Shown here piece by piece: positions 37,365 to 46,556 of a stretch of 64,000 nucleotides of DNA. The stretch's first letter is position 1. The number at the start of each line of letters is the position of its first letter. The notes beneath the pieces were generated by a model. That model did no database searches and was not told where the DNA came from. It saw only the letters and a program-made list of their open reading frames with translations. Source of the stretch: Planctomycetaceae bacterium (GTDB lineage Bacteria > Planctomycetota > Phycisphaerae > Phycisphaerales > SM1A02); contig JAJTGL010000004.1 in NCBI GenBank assembly GCA_021297795.1, positions 10,843 through 74,842 on the forward strand, given 5' to 3'. The position numbers and the translations under genes were made by a program.

Positions 37365-38016
37365 GCGGAGGGAGGGAAAAGGGCTCTTTGAGGAGGAGTC
37401 TTGCGACTCAACTCAACAACAATGTGCACCCAAATCCGGGGTATGCAAATGACCGAGGGGATTTTTCTTGGAATCGTTCTCCCGATCGTTCCAAACCGCC
37501 TCTTCCGCGAGATTGCGGCAGGCTCCTAAGACCTTCCGTGAGGCGTCTCACTGCCCTCCATGAGGCGTCTCCATGTCTTCCGAGGCCTGCCAAGCCCCTC
37601 GGAGGCCTCCCAAACCCTTCCGAGGCCTGCCGTTGCGTTCGGGGGGCGAGGGACTGGCTCCATCCGGTATCGAACGGGCCGTTCCACCAAACGGGCGGGG
37701 AGCTTGGCAAGCCGCGATGGGATCCCCGCCGGAAGAGGCAGATGCGACGTGACCTGGATCGGAGAGGCAACTTAGATCTGGGGACGAGGCGTCCGCCGCA
37801 ACGTCCCCGGGCGCCGCGGGTACTGGCAGCTCGCCGCTTGCTCATTCGGCTCTCGCGGGGCCGCGGAGCCATCAGGGTGGGCCGTGCAGTTCCGGGAGGG
37901 GCGCAAGGGCACGGGTGCGGCAGCTATCCTGCCCACCCCTGCGCGCGGGGCCCGGCACCTCGTCCGATGGAGACATCCGCCCGCACGGTGCGTGAGATTT
38001 GAACTCAGAGAATCCT

Positions 38017-39228
38017 ATGACCGACTCGTCGAAGTTCCGCGTTCTCCCTCGCCTCCTGCCGCTTGGCGCAGCCCTCCTCTTCCTCGCGCCGGCCTGCGAA
38101 CGGGCACCCTCGGCGGCTCCGCAGGCGAACGCGCCTGCAGCGGCACCGGCTCCTGCCGCTGCTGCTGCGCCCGCTGCCGAGTCGACCACCTCGGCCCCCG
38201 CACCGGCGGAGGCGGCGACGCAAGCGCCGAGTGCACCGACCACTCCTCCTGCGGTCGCGGCCGAGGAGGAAGTCGAGACGGTCGATGGTCCGCCGCCGAT
38301 GCGCCTCGATCCGCCCGTCCTCGACTTCGGCATCATCGCCCCTGGGAAGGTCGCGGATGGTGTGGTTCGGTTGATCAACACGGGCCAGCGTGAACTGGAG
38401 GTGCTCACGGTGCAGCCCGGCTGCAAGTGCACCACGATCAACGACATCGCCGGCCAGAAGATCCCCGTCGGTGGCTTCATCGAACTGAAGTCGGCCATGA
38501 CCGCTCAGTCTGCGCCGGGCACGAAGCGCGCGGAGATCAAGATCCTCATCGATGGATACACCGAGGTCGTGAAGCTCGGTCTCGTGAACGAGGTCTCGCT
38601 GCCCGTGCGTGTGAGCCCGTCGTATCTCAACGCCGTCGATGGTCAGCCGCAGTCCGGACGCATCGTCGTCGAGTCGATCGACAAGAAGCCCTTCAAGATC
38701 TGCTCGGTGGGTGGCAAGAAGCCGAATCTCGTTGGCTTCGACCCCGAGAAGGACGAGCCGCGCAACCAGTACCTCGTCGATTGGGACTTCGCCCGCGACT
38801 TCCCCGACGGAAACGCGCCGCGCTACTGGGTCATCGAGACCGACCGCGAGGACTCGCCACTTGTCGACCTGTTCGTACGTCACCCGTCGACGCTTCCGCG
38901 TCCGTCGCTTCGACTGACCGACTACCGCCACACCTTCGGACGTGTCGAGGAAGGCACCAGTCACGAGTTCGTCGTCGACATCGGCGACCTCCCCGAGAAC
39001 GAGCGCGTCATCACGGCGGCCAGTTCCTCGAGCGCCGCGCGCGTCGAGCTCGTGAGCAGTGAGCGCGAGGGAAGCGTGACGCACGTTCGTCTGAAGGTGA
39101 CGCCGATGACCGGCACGCTGGGAGTGCAGTACGTCCCGTTCACGATCTACACGAACAGCAGGCAGCAGGCGACGGCCGTGTTCGGCCAGTGGGTTCCGAA
39201 GGGCACCACCGGCTGCTTCGGCCGCTGA
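38017..39228 (+). CDS. DUF1573-domain lipoprotein
   Basis: LLFLAPAC lipobox; PVLDFGIIAPGKVADGVVRLINTGQRELEVLTVQPGCKCTT. Confidence 0.85.
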   Translation: MTDSSKFRVLPRLLPLGAALLFLAPACERAPSAAPQANAPAAAPAPAAAAAPAAESTTSAPAPAEAATQAPSAPTTPPAVAAEEEVETVDGPPPMRLDPPVLDFGIIAPGKVADGVVRLINTGQRELEVLTVQPGCKCTTINDIAGQKIPVGGFIELKSAMTAQSAPGTKRAEIKILIDGYTEVVKLGLVNEVSLPVRVSPSYLNAVDGQPQSGRIVVESIDKKPFKICSVGGKKPNLVGFDPEKDEPRNQYLVDWDFARDFPDGNAPRYWVIETDREDSPLVDLFVRHPSTLPRPSLRLTDYRHTFGRVEEGTSHEFVVDIGDLPENERVITAASSSSAARVELVSSEREGSVTHVRLKVTPMTGTLGVQYVPFTIYTNSRQQATAVFGQWVPKGTTGCFGR

Positions 39229-39255
39229 ACTCGGCCGTACAACCAACCGAACCAA

Positions 39256-39285
39256 ACGTGCGGCGCCCCAGCGGGCGCCGCGCGT
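39256..39285 (+). terminator. Stem-loop (13 bp incl. one GU) after DUF1573 gene
   Basis: acgtgcggcgccc-cagc-gggcgccgcgcgt then tccttt. Confidence 0.65.
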
Positions 39286-39353
39286 TCCTTTGCGGGGGTG
39301 CGCGACGGTCCGGGCCGTGATCGAATGCCGGAGGCCGCGCGCCGTGACAGGCG

Positions 39354-40226
39354 TCAGGTCGCAAGTCCGGACATGATCATGCGGACTCCGACGTAGGCGA
39401 GGAGCACGGAGAGGATGCCGCGAATCAGTGCCGCGGGCAGCCGATAGACGAGTACCGCGCCGAGCGTGGCACCCACGATGGCCATCGGCGAAAGCACTCC
39501 GGCGAGGCTGAGGGCATCGGAGACCGTCGCGGTGGTCTTGCCCTCGGCGGCGAGCGCTGGAATGCTCGTGTTCTTCCAGGCGGCCCCGATGATGCAGATC
39601 GGGATCATCGCGCAGGCAGACGAGGCGACCGCTTGCTTGAGCGGGAGCTTTCCGAACTTCCGCAGGATCGGCACCATGATGGCGCCGCCACCGATCCCAA
39701 GCAGCCCCGACAGGAAGCCGCCGATCCCACCCGCGCAGATCGCGAGCACCCAACGCGTTTCGCCGACCGGCTGCTCCGCTGCGTCGGGCTTGCGACGCGC
39801 AAGAGCGATCAGTTCCGCTGCGGAGGCGTAGCAGACGAAGCCGCCGAAGAGGATGTACAGCCAGCCCGTCGGGATCGTGTTGCTCGTCGTGACGCCGATG
39901 AGCGCGGCACAGCCGCCTGCGACCGACATGACCGGCACGACATCCCGACGGATCGTGCCGCGACCGCGGTGCTTGCGGGTTGCGGCGGCGGCCACGCAGA
40001 CGTTCGTGATGAGCGCCGCCGCCTGATAGAGGTGGTACTGGGGACCGAAGAGGATGGTGACGGTCGGGATGATGAAGACCGAACCGCCAAGACCGAGAAG
40101 GCCGCCGAGGGTGCCGCCGATGAGGCCGATGACCGCGATGGCGGCGAGGTTGATCGGTGACCAGTCCAACGCCTCGCCACCGTAGCAAGTCCCCGTGCGG
40201 AACGCCTCCGCGTCGACGAGCTTCAT
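39354..40226 (-). CDS. Sulfite exporter TauE/SafE family protein
   Basis: GLIGGTLGGLLGLGGSVFIIPTVTILFG...GGIGGFLSGLLGIGGGAIMVPIL. Confidence 0.9.
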   Translation of the reverse strand: MKLVDAEAFRTGTCYGGEALDWSPINLAAIAVIGLIGGTLGGLLGLGGSVFIIPTVTILFGPQYHLYQAAALITNVCVAAAATRKHRGRGTIRRDVVPVMSVAGGCAALIGVTTSNTIPTGWLYILFGGFVCYASAAELIALARRKPDAAEQPVGETRWVLAICAGGIGGFLSGLLGIGGGAIMVPILRKFGKLPLKQAVASSACAMIPICIIGAAWKNTSIPALAAEGKTTATVSDALSLAGVLSPMAIVGATLGAVLVYRLPAALIRGILSVLLAYVGVRMIMSGLAT

Positions 40227-40761
40227 CCCCGCGAACCAAGCTTCGCTGGCACCCAGGGTGACGGTGAGATGACACGCCCGGCCCCAGTCGCAGGCTCGCG
40301 AGCGGCGGTGGGTCGGGTCTCCGCCCCGGTCGAGGCGTTCGCGCGGGGGGTGGAAGGGTCGGGACCGGGAAGGTCGACGTTCGCCGAGGCGCGCTCGTCG
40401 CAAGGGCGCAGGATCTGCCGGATGCACCGGTGGTCCGCACTGGGCACGAGGAGACTCCGGAATCCGGCGCGAAGTCTGAACGTCTTCCGTCCCGACGCGG
40501 CTTCTCCCACCGCGCAGGGCAGGCGATATCGGTGGCGTTCGACGACGGATCGCCTATCCTCCGCGGGCATGGCGCCGACGCGCGCCCCGATGCATGGACG
40601 CTTGGGTGATGGGAGACGACGGACCGGAAGGACTCGGTTTCGCGATGGCGCGACGCCGGGAGCAAACCCTGCGCTTGAACCTGCGTATCGATCCCCGCCT
40701 CAGGCAGGGATGCAGCGGAAGCGGACGGAGACCGGCGGGCGGACCAAGTGTGGAGCGAGCG

Positions 40762-41592
40762 ATGACGGCGGCACCCCATCAGACCCAACCACGATCGGCG
40801 GCGCGCGGATCCACGCGCGACGTTGTGGGGCTTGGTTCGTCGGGAGCTCGGGACCGTTCGGCCGCGATCGACGGCATCGTCACACCCCGTGCGCTGGCGG
40901 TCGCCTCGCTGGTCGCGGCGGTTCTGGTCGGCCTCGGGGTTGCGACGGGACGAACCGCGGAGAGTTCCTCTCGCGTGGAGCGTGCGGCCCTGGAGGCACG
41001 TCCTGCCGCGGCGGTGGTCGAGAGTCCCGAGGGAAACCCCGGTGTTGCCGCTGACGACGTGGCCGCAACGTGGTCGCTGCACGGCATCCTGAATCGGCTG
41101 CTGGTCCATCAACCTGCGAGCGACCTCGCTTTGGACTCCGGTTCGGCTTCGAACCTGTCGCTCACCGCCCCGGCCGTCACAGTCGGCGCGCCGCGGACCT
41201 TCGACGGACGTCCGCTGCGTGCGGTGCGCACGATGTCGATGGTGGTGACCGCCTACAGCCCGGACGAACGAAGCTGCGGTGCGAGCGCGGATGGCATCAC
41301 GGCAAGCGGGTACTCGGTGCAGGTGAACGGCGGCTGCCTGGTGGCGGCCGACCCCAAGGTGCTTCCGCTTGGTTCGCTTGTGAGCGTGCCCGGCTACGAC
41401 GGCGGTGCGGTGGTCCCCGTGCTGGATACCGGCGGAGCCATCAAGGGTCAGCGGCTCGACGTGCTCTTCGCGACCCATCGCGAGGCGCTCGAGTGGGGCA
41501 AGCGGACCATCGAGGTGACGGTGTGGGAGTACGACGACGGCAAGCCGAATGGCTTCAAGCGCGTGCGTCGCAAGGACCGTGGCGGCGTCTGA
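40762..41592 (+). CDS. 3D-domain (RlpA/MltA-like double-psi barrel) protein
   Basis: MVVTAYSPDERSCGASADGITASG...LVAADPKVLPLGSLVSVPGYDGGAVVPVLDTGGAIKGQRLDVLFATHREALEWGKR. Confidence 0.82.
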   Translation: MTAAPHQTQPRSAARGSTRDVVGLGSSGARDRSAAIDGIVTPRALAVASLVAAVLVGLGVATGRTAESSSRVERAALEARPAAAVVESPEGNPGVAADDVAATWSLHGILNRLLVHQPASDLALDSGSASNLSLTAPAVTVGAPRTFDGRPLRAVRTMSMVVTAYSPDERSCGASADGITASGYSVQVNGGCLVAADPKVLPLGSLVSVPGYDGGAVVPVLDTGGAIKGQRLDVLFATHREALEWGKRTIEVTVWEYDDGKPNGFKRVRRKDRGGV

Positions 41593-41618
41593 CGCCCGGA
41601 CCCACCCCGCAAGCACCC

Positions 41619-41685
41619 GTCCTGCAACCACGTGTCCTGCAACCACGTGTCCTGCAACCACGTGTCCTGCAACCACGTGTCCTGC
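41619..41685. repeat. 15-bp tandem repeat, 4.5 perfect copies, each unit junction creating CACGTG
   Basis: gtcctgcaaccacgt x4 + gtcctgc. Confidence 0.97.
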
Positions 41686-41708
41686 GATGATGAGGATCCG
41701 CAGCCCGT

Positions 41709-43277
41709 TCACGCGACCCCCTGCATGCCTCGCATGCGGTCGAGCACGCGGTAGTGGATCGCCTCCGCCACGTGCTCCTCGGCGACCCTTTCGCGCGCAT
41801 CGAGATCGGCAATCGTGCGCGCGACGCGCCGGATCCGGTCGTACGCGCGCGCGGACAGCCCGAGATCCTGCATCGCGCCCTCGAGAAGTCGCTGCGATCC
41901 ACCCTCGAGCACGCAGTGCCGATCGAGTTCGCGTCCGCCGAGCCGCGCGTTTGGACGATCGCGTCCCTGCCGGAGCTCCATGCGTCCGCGTGCCTCGAGC
42001 ACCTTCGCGCGCAGATCCGCGCTCGAGGCGCCGGACCGCGCAGACTGGAGGCTTGCGAACGGCACGGCGCGGATCTCGACATGCAGGTCGATGCGGTCGA
42101 GGAGAGGCCCGGAGAGCCGACCGATGTACTTGTCCTGCGCGCGCCGCTCCGAAAGGCTCGAGGCGAAGCCGCCGGCGTGCGACGGGTTCATCGCGGCCAC
42201 GAGCATGGTGCGCGCGGGAAACCGCATCGTGCCCTGCGCGCGCGCGATCGTGACGAAGCCGTCCTCGAGCGGCTCGCGCAGCGATTCGAGCGCGACGCGC
42301 GGATACTCGGGCAGTTCGTCGAGGAAGAGGACGCCGTGGTGGGCGAGGCTGACCTCACCGGGCCGCGGGATCGTGCCGCCCCCGACGATCGCGGCGGAAC
42401 TGGCGGTGTGATGCGGTGCGCGGAAGGGTCGCTCGCGGATCAGGCCCGCTCCGCGCGGTACCGCGCCGACCGAGGAGTAGATGCGCGTGACGTCGAGCGA
42501 CTCGTCCGGCGAGAGCGGCGGAAGGATCGCCGGCAGCGCGCGCGCCATCATCGTCTTGCCGCTTCCGGCTGGGCCGATGAGGAGGACGTTGTGTCCGCCC
42601 GCAGCCGCGAGCGCGAGCGCACGTTTCGCGGCCTCCTGGCCGCGCACATCCGCGAAGTCGATCGCCGCACCGAAGGGCGGGGGGCACGCGCCCGGCGGCT
42701 TCTCGGGGGTAAGGTCGTAGAGTCCGTTGACGAACCCGAGCGCCTCGCGCAGCTCGCCGACGCCGTAGACCTCGAGACCCTCGACTGCGGCGGCTTCGGG
42801 CGCGTTCTCGAGCGGGACGATGACGCCTCGAAGCCCCTGCGCCCGGGCGAAGGCCGCGAAGCTCGTCGCGCCTCGGATCGGACGCACCGCGCCGTCGAGC
42901 GCAAGCTCGCCCGCGATCCCGAACTTCGCGAGCAGGGGATCGGCGCTCTCGTCGATCACACCCTGCATGCGGAGGAGGGCGATCGCGATCGGCAGGTCGT
43001 ACACCGGACCCTCCTTGCGCAGATCGGCCGGCGCGAGGTTGATGGTGCATCGTCCGCGCGGCGTCGGGAGCTCGCAGTTGCGGAGCGCGGCCCGCACGCG
43101 GTGCGTCGACTCGCGCACCGACGCGTCGGGCAGGCCGATGATCGGCATGCCGGGCGAGGACGAGCGCTCGTCGGGACCACTGGCGGTGGCACCACCGTCC
43201 GACTGCGTCTCGTCGCACTCGATCTCGACAGGAAGGGCGTCGATCCCCCGGAGGGCAAAGCTGAGAATCCGCTGCAT
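41709..43277 (-). CDS. comM: YifB/ComM-family Mg chelatase-like AAA ATPase
   Basis: DVRGQEAAKRALALAAAGGHNVLLIGPAGSGKTMMARALPAILPPL; FRAPHHTASSAAIVGGG; GEVSLAHHGVLFLDELPEY. Confidence 0.93.
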   Translation of the reverse strand: MQRILSFALRGIDALPVEIECDETQSDGGATASGPDERSSSPGMPIIGLPDASVRESTHRVRAALRNCELPTPRGRCTINLAPADLRKEGPVYDLPIAIALLRMQGVIDESADPLLAKFGIAGELALDGAVRPIRGATSFAAFARAQGLRGVIVPLENAPEAAAVEGLEVYGVGELREALGFVNGLYDLTPEKPPGACPPPFGAAIDFADVRGQEAAKRALALAAAGGHNVLLIGPAGSGKTMMARALPAILPPLSPDESLDVTRIYSSVGAVPRGAGLIRERPFRAPHHTASSAAIVGGGTIPRPGEVSLAHHGVLFLDELPEYPRVALESLREPLEDGFVTIARAQGTMRFPARTMLVAAMNPSHAGGFASSLSERRAQDKYIGRLSGPLLDRIDLHVEIRAVPFASLQSARSGASSADLRAKVLEARGRMELRQGRDRPNARLGGRELDRHCVLEGGSQRLLEGAMQDLGLSARAYDRIRRVARTIADLDARERVAEEHVAEAIHYRVLDRMRGMQGVA

Positions 43278-43436
43278 GCGCGCGGTTCTAAACCACGCTC
43301 GCAGGCACTCTGCGATTTCCGGCAGAAAATCCGCGCGGAAACATCCGTGTGAAAATCACGCGGCAGGTGGTTGCGCCACCGCTGCACGCGGCGGCCGCCG
43401 CGAGCGATCGCCTCGCTCGGTCGCTTGCTCGATCGT

Positions 43437-46400
43437 TTATTCGAGGCCAGGTGCGAAGCCGCGTCGCATCGTGTTCTCGCACACCGCGCGCGGCTCGACG
43501 AACTGGAGCAGGTAGTCGCGGCCACCGGCCTTCGAACCGATGCCCGACATGCCGAATCCACCGAACGGCTGACGACCGACCAGCGCGCCGGTGATGCCGC
43601 GGTTGAGGTAGAGGTTGCCGACGCGGAACTCGCGCCGCGCGCGCGCGAGGTGCGCGGGCTTGCGGCTGTAGACGCCGCCGGTCAGCTTGTACTCGGGTGC
43701 ATTCGCGATCGCGAGCGCCTCGTCGAAATCCTTCGCATGGATCACCGCGAGCACCGGTCCGAAGATCTCCTCGCGCGCGATGCGCGCATCGGGCCTGATG
43801 CCGCTGAAGATCGTCGGTCCGACGTACGGCTTGCCGACCTTCGCCTCGAGACCCGCAGGCACCTCGAGCGTGAGTTCGTGCTTGCCCTCGCCCTTGCCGA
43901 TCTCGATGTACGAGCGGATCTTCCGAGCCGCCTCCTCGTCGATCACCGGCCCGATGTCGGTGCCGGGATTCGTCGGATCGCCGACGACGAGCGCCTTCGT
44001 CGCACCCACGAGGCGATGCAGGAACGGCTCATACGCGCTGCCGACCACGATCGCGCGGCTCGCGGCGGAGCACTTCTGTCCACAGAAGCCGAACGCGCTC
44101 TGGCGGACGCCGAGCACGGCTTCGTCGAGGTCGGCCGACGTATCGATGATGACGGCGTTCTTGCCGCCCATCTCGCAGACGACCTTCTTGACGAACTCCT
44201 GGCCCGGCGCGACGACTCCCGCCGCCTGCACGATGTCGAGGCCAACGGCCTTCGAGCCCGTGAACGCGATGAGCGCGACGCGCGGATCGCGGACGAGCGT
44301 TGCGCCGACCGTCTCGCCGGGGCCGGCCACGTAGTGCAGGACCTCGCGCGGTGCGCCCGCGCGCCAGAGGATCTCGCACATCGTGCGCGCGATCGACGGA
44401 GTCTGCTCGGCGGGCTTGACCACGACGGTGTTGCCGGTGACCAGCGCCGCGACCGTCATGCCGCAGCAGATCGCGAGCGGGAAGTTCCACGGCGCGATCA
44501 CGGCGGCGACGCCGCGCGGCTGGTACCACTGCTCGTCGAGTTCGCCGACGAAGCGCCCGAGCCGCTCTGGTTCGAAGAGCCGTGCGGCCTCGCGCGCGTA
44601 GTACTCGCAGAAGTCGATCGCCTCGCAGACGTCGGCGTCGGCCTCGCGCCAGACCTTGCCCGACTCCTTGACGATCACCGCGGAGAGCTCGTCGCGGCGC
44701 GCGCGCATCTCGGCGGCAGCGGCGACGAGGACTGCCGCGCGCGTCGCGTAGGGGCTGTCGCTCCACGCGGGGAACGCCGCGTGCGCGGCGGCGACGGCGC
44801 GCTTCGCGTCGTCGGCGGTTCCGGAGTTCGCGACGGCGGCGACCTGCGATTTCGCGATCGCGGCCGCGAAGTTCGTGCGCGCCGGCGCCTCGGCGAAGTT
44901 GCGCATCGGCTCGGTGAAGAACGCGCGGCCATTCGAGACGCCCTTCGGCGCGGCGCTCAGCGCGTGGCGCTCGGGGCCCTGTGCGATCCGCTCGATGCCC
45001 GGGTCCGATTCGAACGCGCGGTGTGGGCTCGCGAGGAGCTTCTCGGCCGACGCGTTGTCCTTGAATCCCGCCTTCAGCCACGACTCGTTCGAGCTGTTCT
45101 CGAGGAGGCGCCGTACGAGGTACGCCATGCCGGGGATCAACTCGCCGACGGGGCAGTACTCGCGCAGGCGGAGGTCGAGTTCGACCGCCGCGCTCTTCAG
45201 CTGGTCGCCCATCCCGTAGAGCATCTGGAGTTCGAGCGCCGACTTCGGGAGGCCGCGCTTCTCGAGGGCAGACAGCGTGGCGGCGATCGAACGCGCGTTG
45301 TGGCTGCCGAGCGCGAGCTTCACGCCGCCCTCGCCCTTCGTCGCGGGGGTCGATGCGACGAATGCCGCGGCCATCCGCTCGAAGCTCGCGTCGGTGTCGA
45401 TCTTGCGGCTCCACACCGGCACGGGCCAACCCTGCTGCTCGGCGTTGATGGTCTCGTAGTCCCAGTAGGCGCCCTTCACGAGGCGCACCGTCACCTGGCG
45501 GCCCGTGCGCTTCGACCAATCGATGATGCGGCGCGCGTCGTCGTCGCCCGAGCGGAGATACGCCTGCATCGCGAGGCCGGCGTGGAAATCGTGCTTCTCG
45601 CAGGCGCGCATGAAGAGCTCGAGCGTGAGATCCTTCAGCGCGAACTGCTCCATGTCGAAGTTGACGAAGACACCCTTCCGCTTCGCGGTCTCGAGGATCG
45701 GCCCGAGCGCGTCGAGCAGGCCGCGGATCGAGCCCTCGGTATCGATCGGATCGACGCGCGCCGAGAGCGAGCTGATCTTGATCGACACGTTCGTGCGCGG
45801 GATCGCGCCGAGGTGGTCGTTCTCGAGGCGGGGATTCGCGCCCCACGCGGCCACGGTCGCGGGCAGGTTCTCGATGAGGTCGAGGTACTTGCGGCGGTAG
45901 GCCTCGGCCTCCTCGTCGCTCACGCACGCCTCGCCGAGGAGATCCACCGAGAAGCAGAGCCCCGAGTCCCAGATCTTGCGCAGGTTCGGGAGCGAGCTCG
46001 CCGCGTCGGTGCCGCAGATGAACTTCGACGCCATCGACGTGATCTGCGTCGACATGGTCTTCGTGACCACGCCCTTCATCAGGACGCCCGCCTTGAGCGC
46101 GGTCGCCACGAAGGGCGGCGGCGTGACGCCGGGCTGCGCGAGGTAGTCGGTGAGGTGGTCGTAGACCGCGTCGTTGTCACGCAGCGTCGGGAAGCAGTCG
46201 ACGAAGCGGAAGATCTGGACCTTGAACGCCTCGTCCTGCATCGCCCAGTCCATCAGTCCCTCGGACCAGACGGCGAGCATGTTCGTCTTCGCGTTGCGCG
46301 CGCGCGTGAGGAAGTCGGTGCCGATCGCGACTGTCCGCGCCTCGAGCGCCGGATCCGCGGGCGCGATGGCGCGTCCGCCGGGTGCCGTGGGAGCGGCTGG

Positions 46401-46445
46401 TGCGGGAGCGGGAGCAGGCTTCTTCGACTTGAAAAACAGCGCCAT
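43437..46445 (-). CDS. putA: Bifunctional proline dehydrogenase / L-glutamate gamma-semialdehyde dehydrogenase
   Basis: PRODH domain (VRLVKGAYWDYE; YCPVGELIPGMAYLVRRLLENSSNESWL) and ALDH domain (PWNFPLAI; EMGGKNAVI; GFCGQKCSA). Confidence 0.93.
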   Translation of the reverse strand: MALFFKSKKPAPAPAPAAPTAPGGRAIAPADPALEARTVAIGTDFLTRARNAKTNMLAVWSEGLMDWAMQDEAFKVQIFRFVDCFPTLRDNDAVYDHLTDYLAQPGVTPPPFVATALKAGVLMKGVVTKTMSTQITSMASKFICGTDAASSLPNLRKIWDSGLCFSVDLLGEACVSDEEAEAYRRKYLDLIENLPATVAAWGANPRLENDHLGAIPRTNVSIKISSLSARVDPIDTEGSIRGLLDALGPILETAKRKGVFVNFDMEQFALKDLTLELFMRACEKHDFHAGLAMQAYLRSGDDDARRIIDWSKRTGRQVTVRLVKGAYWDYETINAEQQGWPVPVWSRKIDTDASFERMAAAFVASTPATKGEGGVKLALGSHNARSIAATLSALEKRGLPKSALELQMLYGMGDQLKSAAVELDLRLREYCPVGELIPGMAYLVRRLLENSSNESWLKAGFKDNASAEKLLASPHRAFESDPGIERIAQGPERHALSAAPKGVSNGRAFFTEPMRNFAEAPARTNFAAAIAKSQVAAVANSGTADDAKRAVAAAHAAFPAWSDSPYATRAAVLVAAAAEMRARRDELSAVIVKESGKVWREADADVCEAIDFCEYYAREAARLFEPERLGRFVGELDEQWYQPRGVAAVIAPWNFPLAICCGMTVAALVTGNTVVVKPAEQTPSIARTMCEILWRAGAPREVLHYVAGPGETVGATLVRDPRVALIAFTGSKAVGLDIVQAAGVVAPGQEFVKKVVCEMGGKNAVIIDTSADLDEAVLGVRQSAFGFCGQKCSAASRAIVVGSAYEPFLHRLVGATKALVVGDPTNPGTDIGPVIDEEAARKIRSYIEIGKGEGKHELTLEVPAGLEAKVGKPYVGPTIFSGIRPDARIAREEIFGPVLAVIHAKDFDEALAIANAPEYKLTGGVYSRKPAHLARARREFRVGNLYLNRGITGALVGRQPFGGFGMSGIGSKAGGRDYLLQFVEPRAVCENTMRRGFAPGLE

Positions 46446-46556
46446 GGGGAAGCGCGCAGTATAGATCGGCCCACCCTCCGGGCGGCCGCAGGAAACCGCG
46501 TGAAAGCGGGGGCCTGTTCGGGACTTCGTCTGCGCGGGAGCCGCGCGGCGCGCCGG

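Noticed and set aside
37443-37529. 28-aa plus-strand ORF MQMTEGIFLGIVLPIVPNRLFREIAAGS
   Set aside because: No clear ribosome-binding site or partner; could be chance in the AT-richer stretch.
41619-41685. 15-bp repeats as CRISPR or integron-like array
   Set aside because: Contiguous perfect tandem repeat, no spacers, no integrase.
38005-41712. 1235-aa minus-strand ORF
   Set aside because: Overlaps DUF1573, TauE/SafE and 3D-domain genes; partly in TauE antisense or alternate frame, composition biased.
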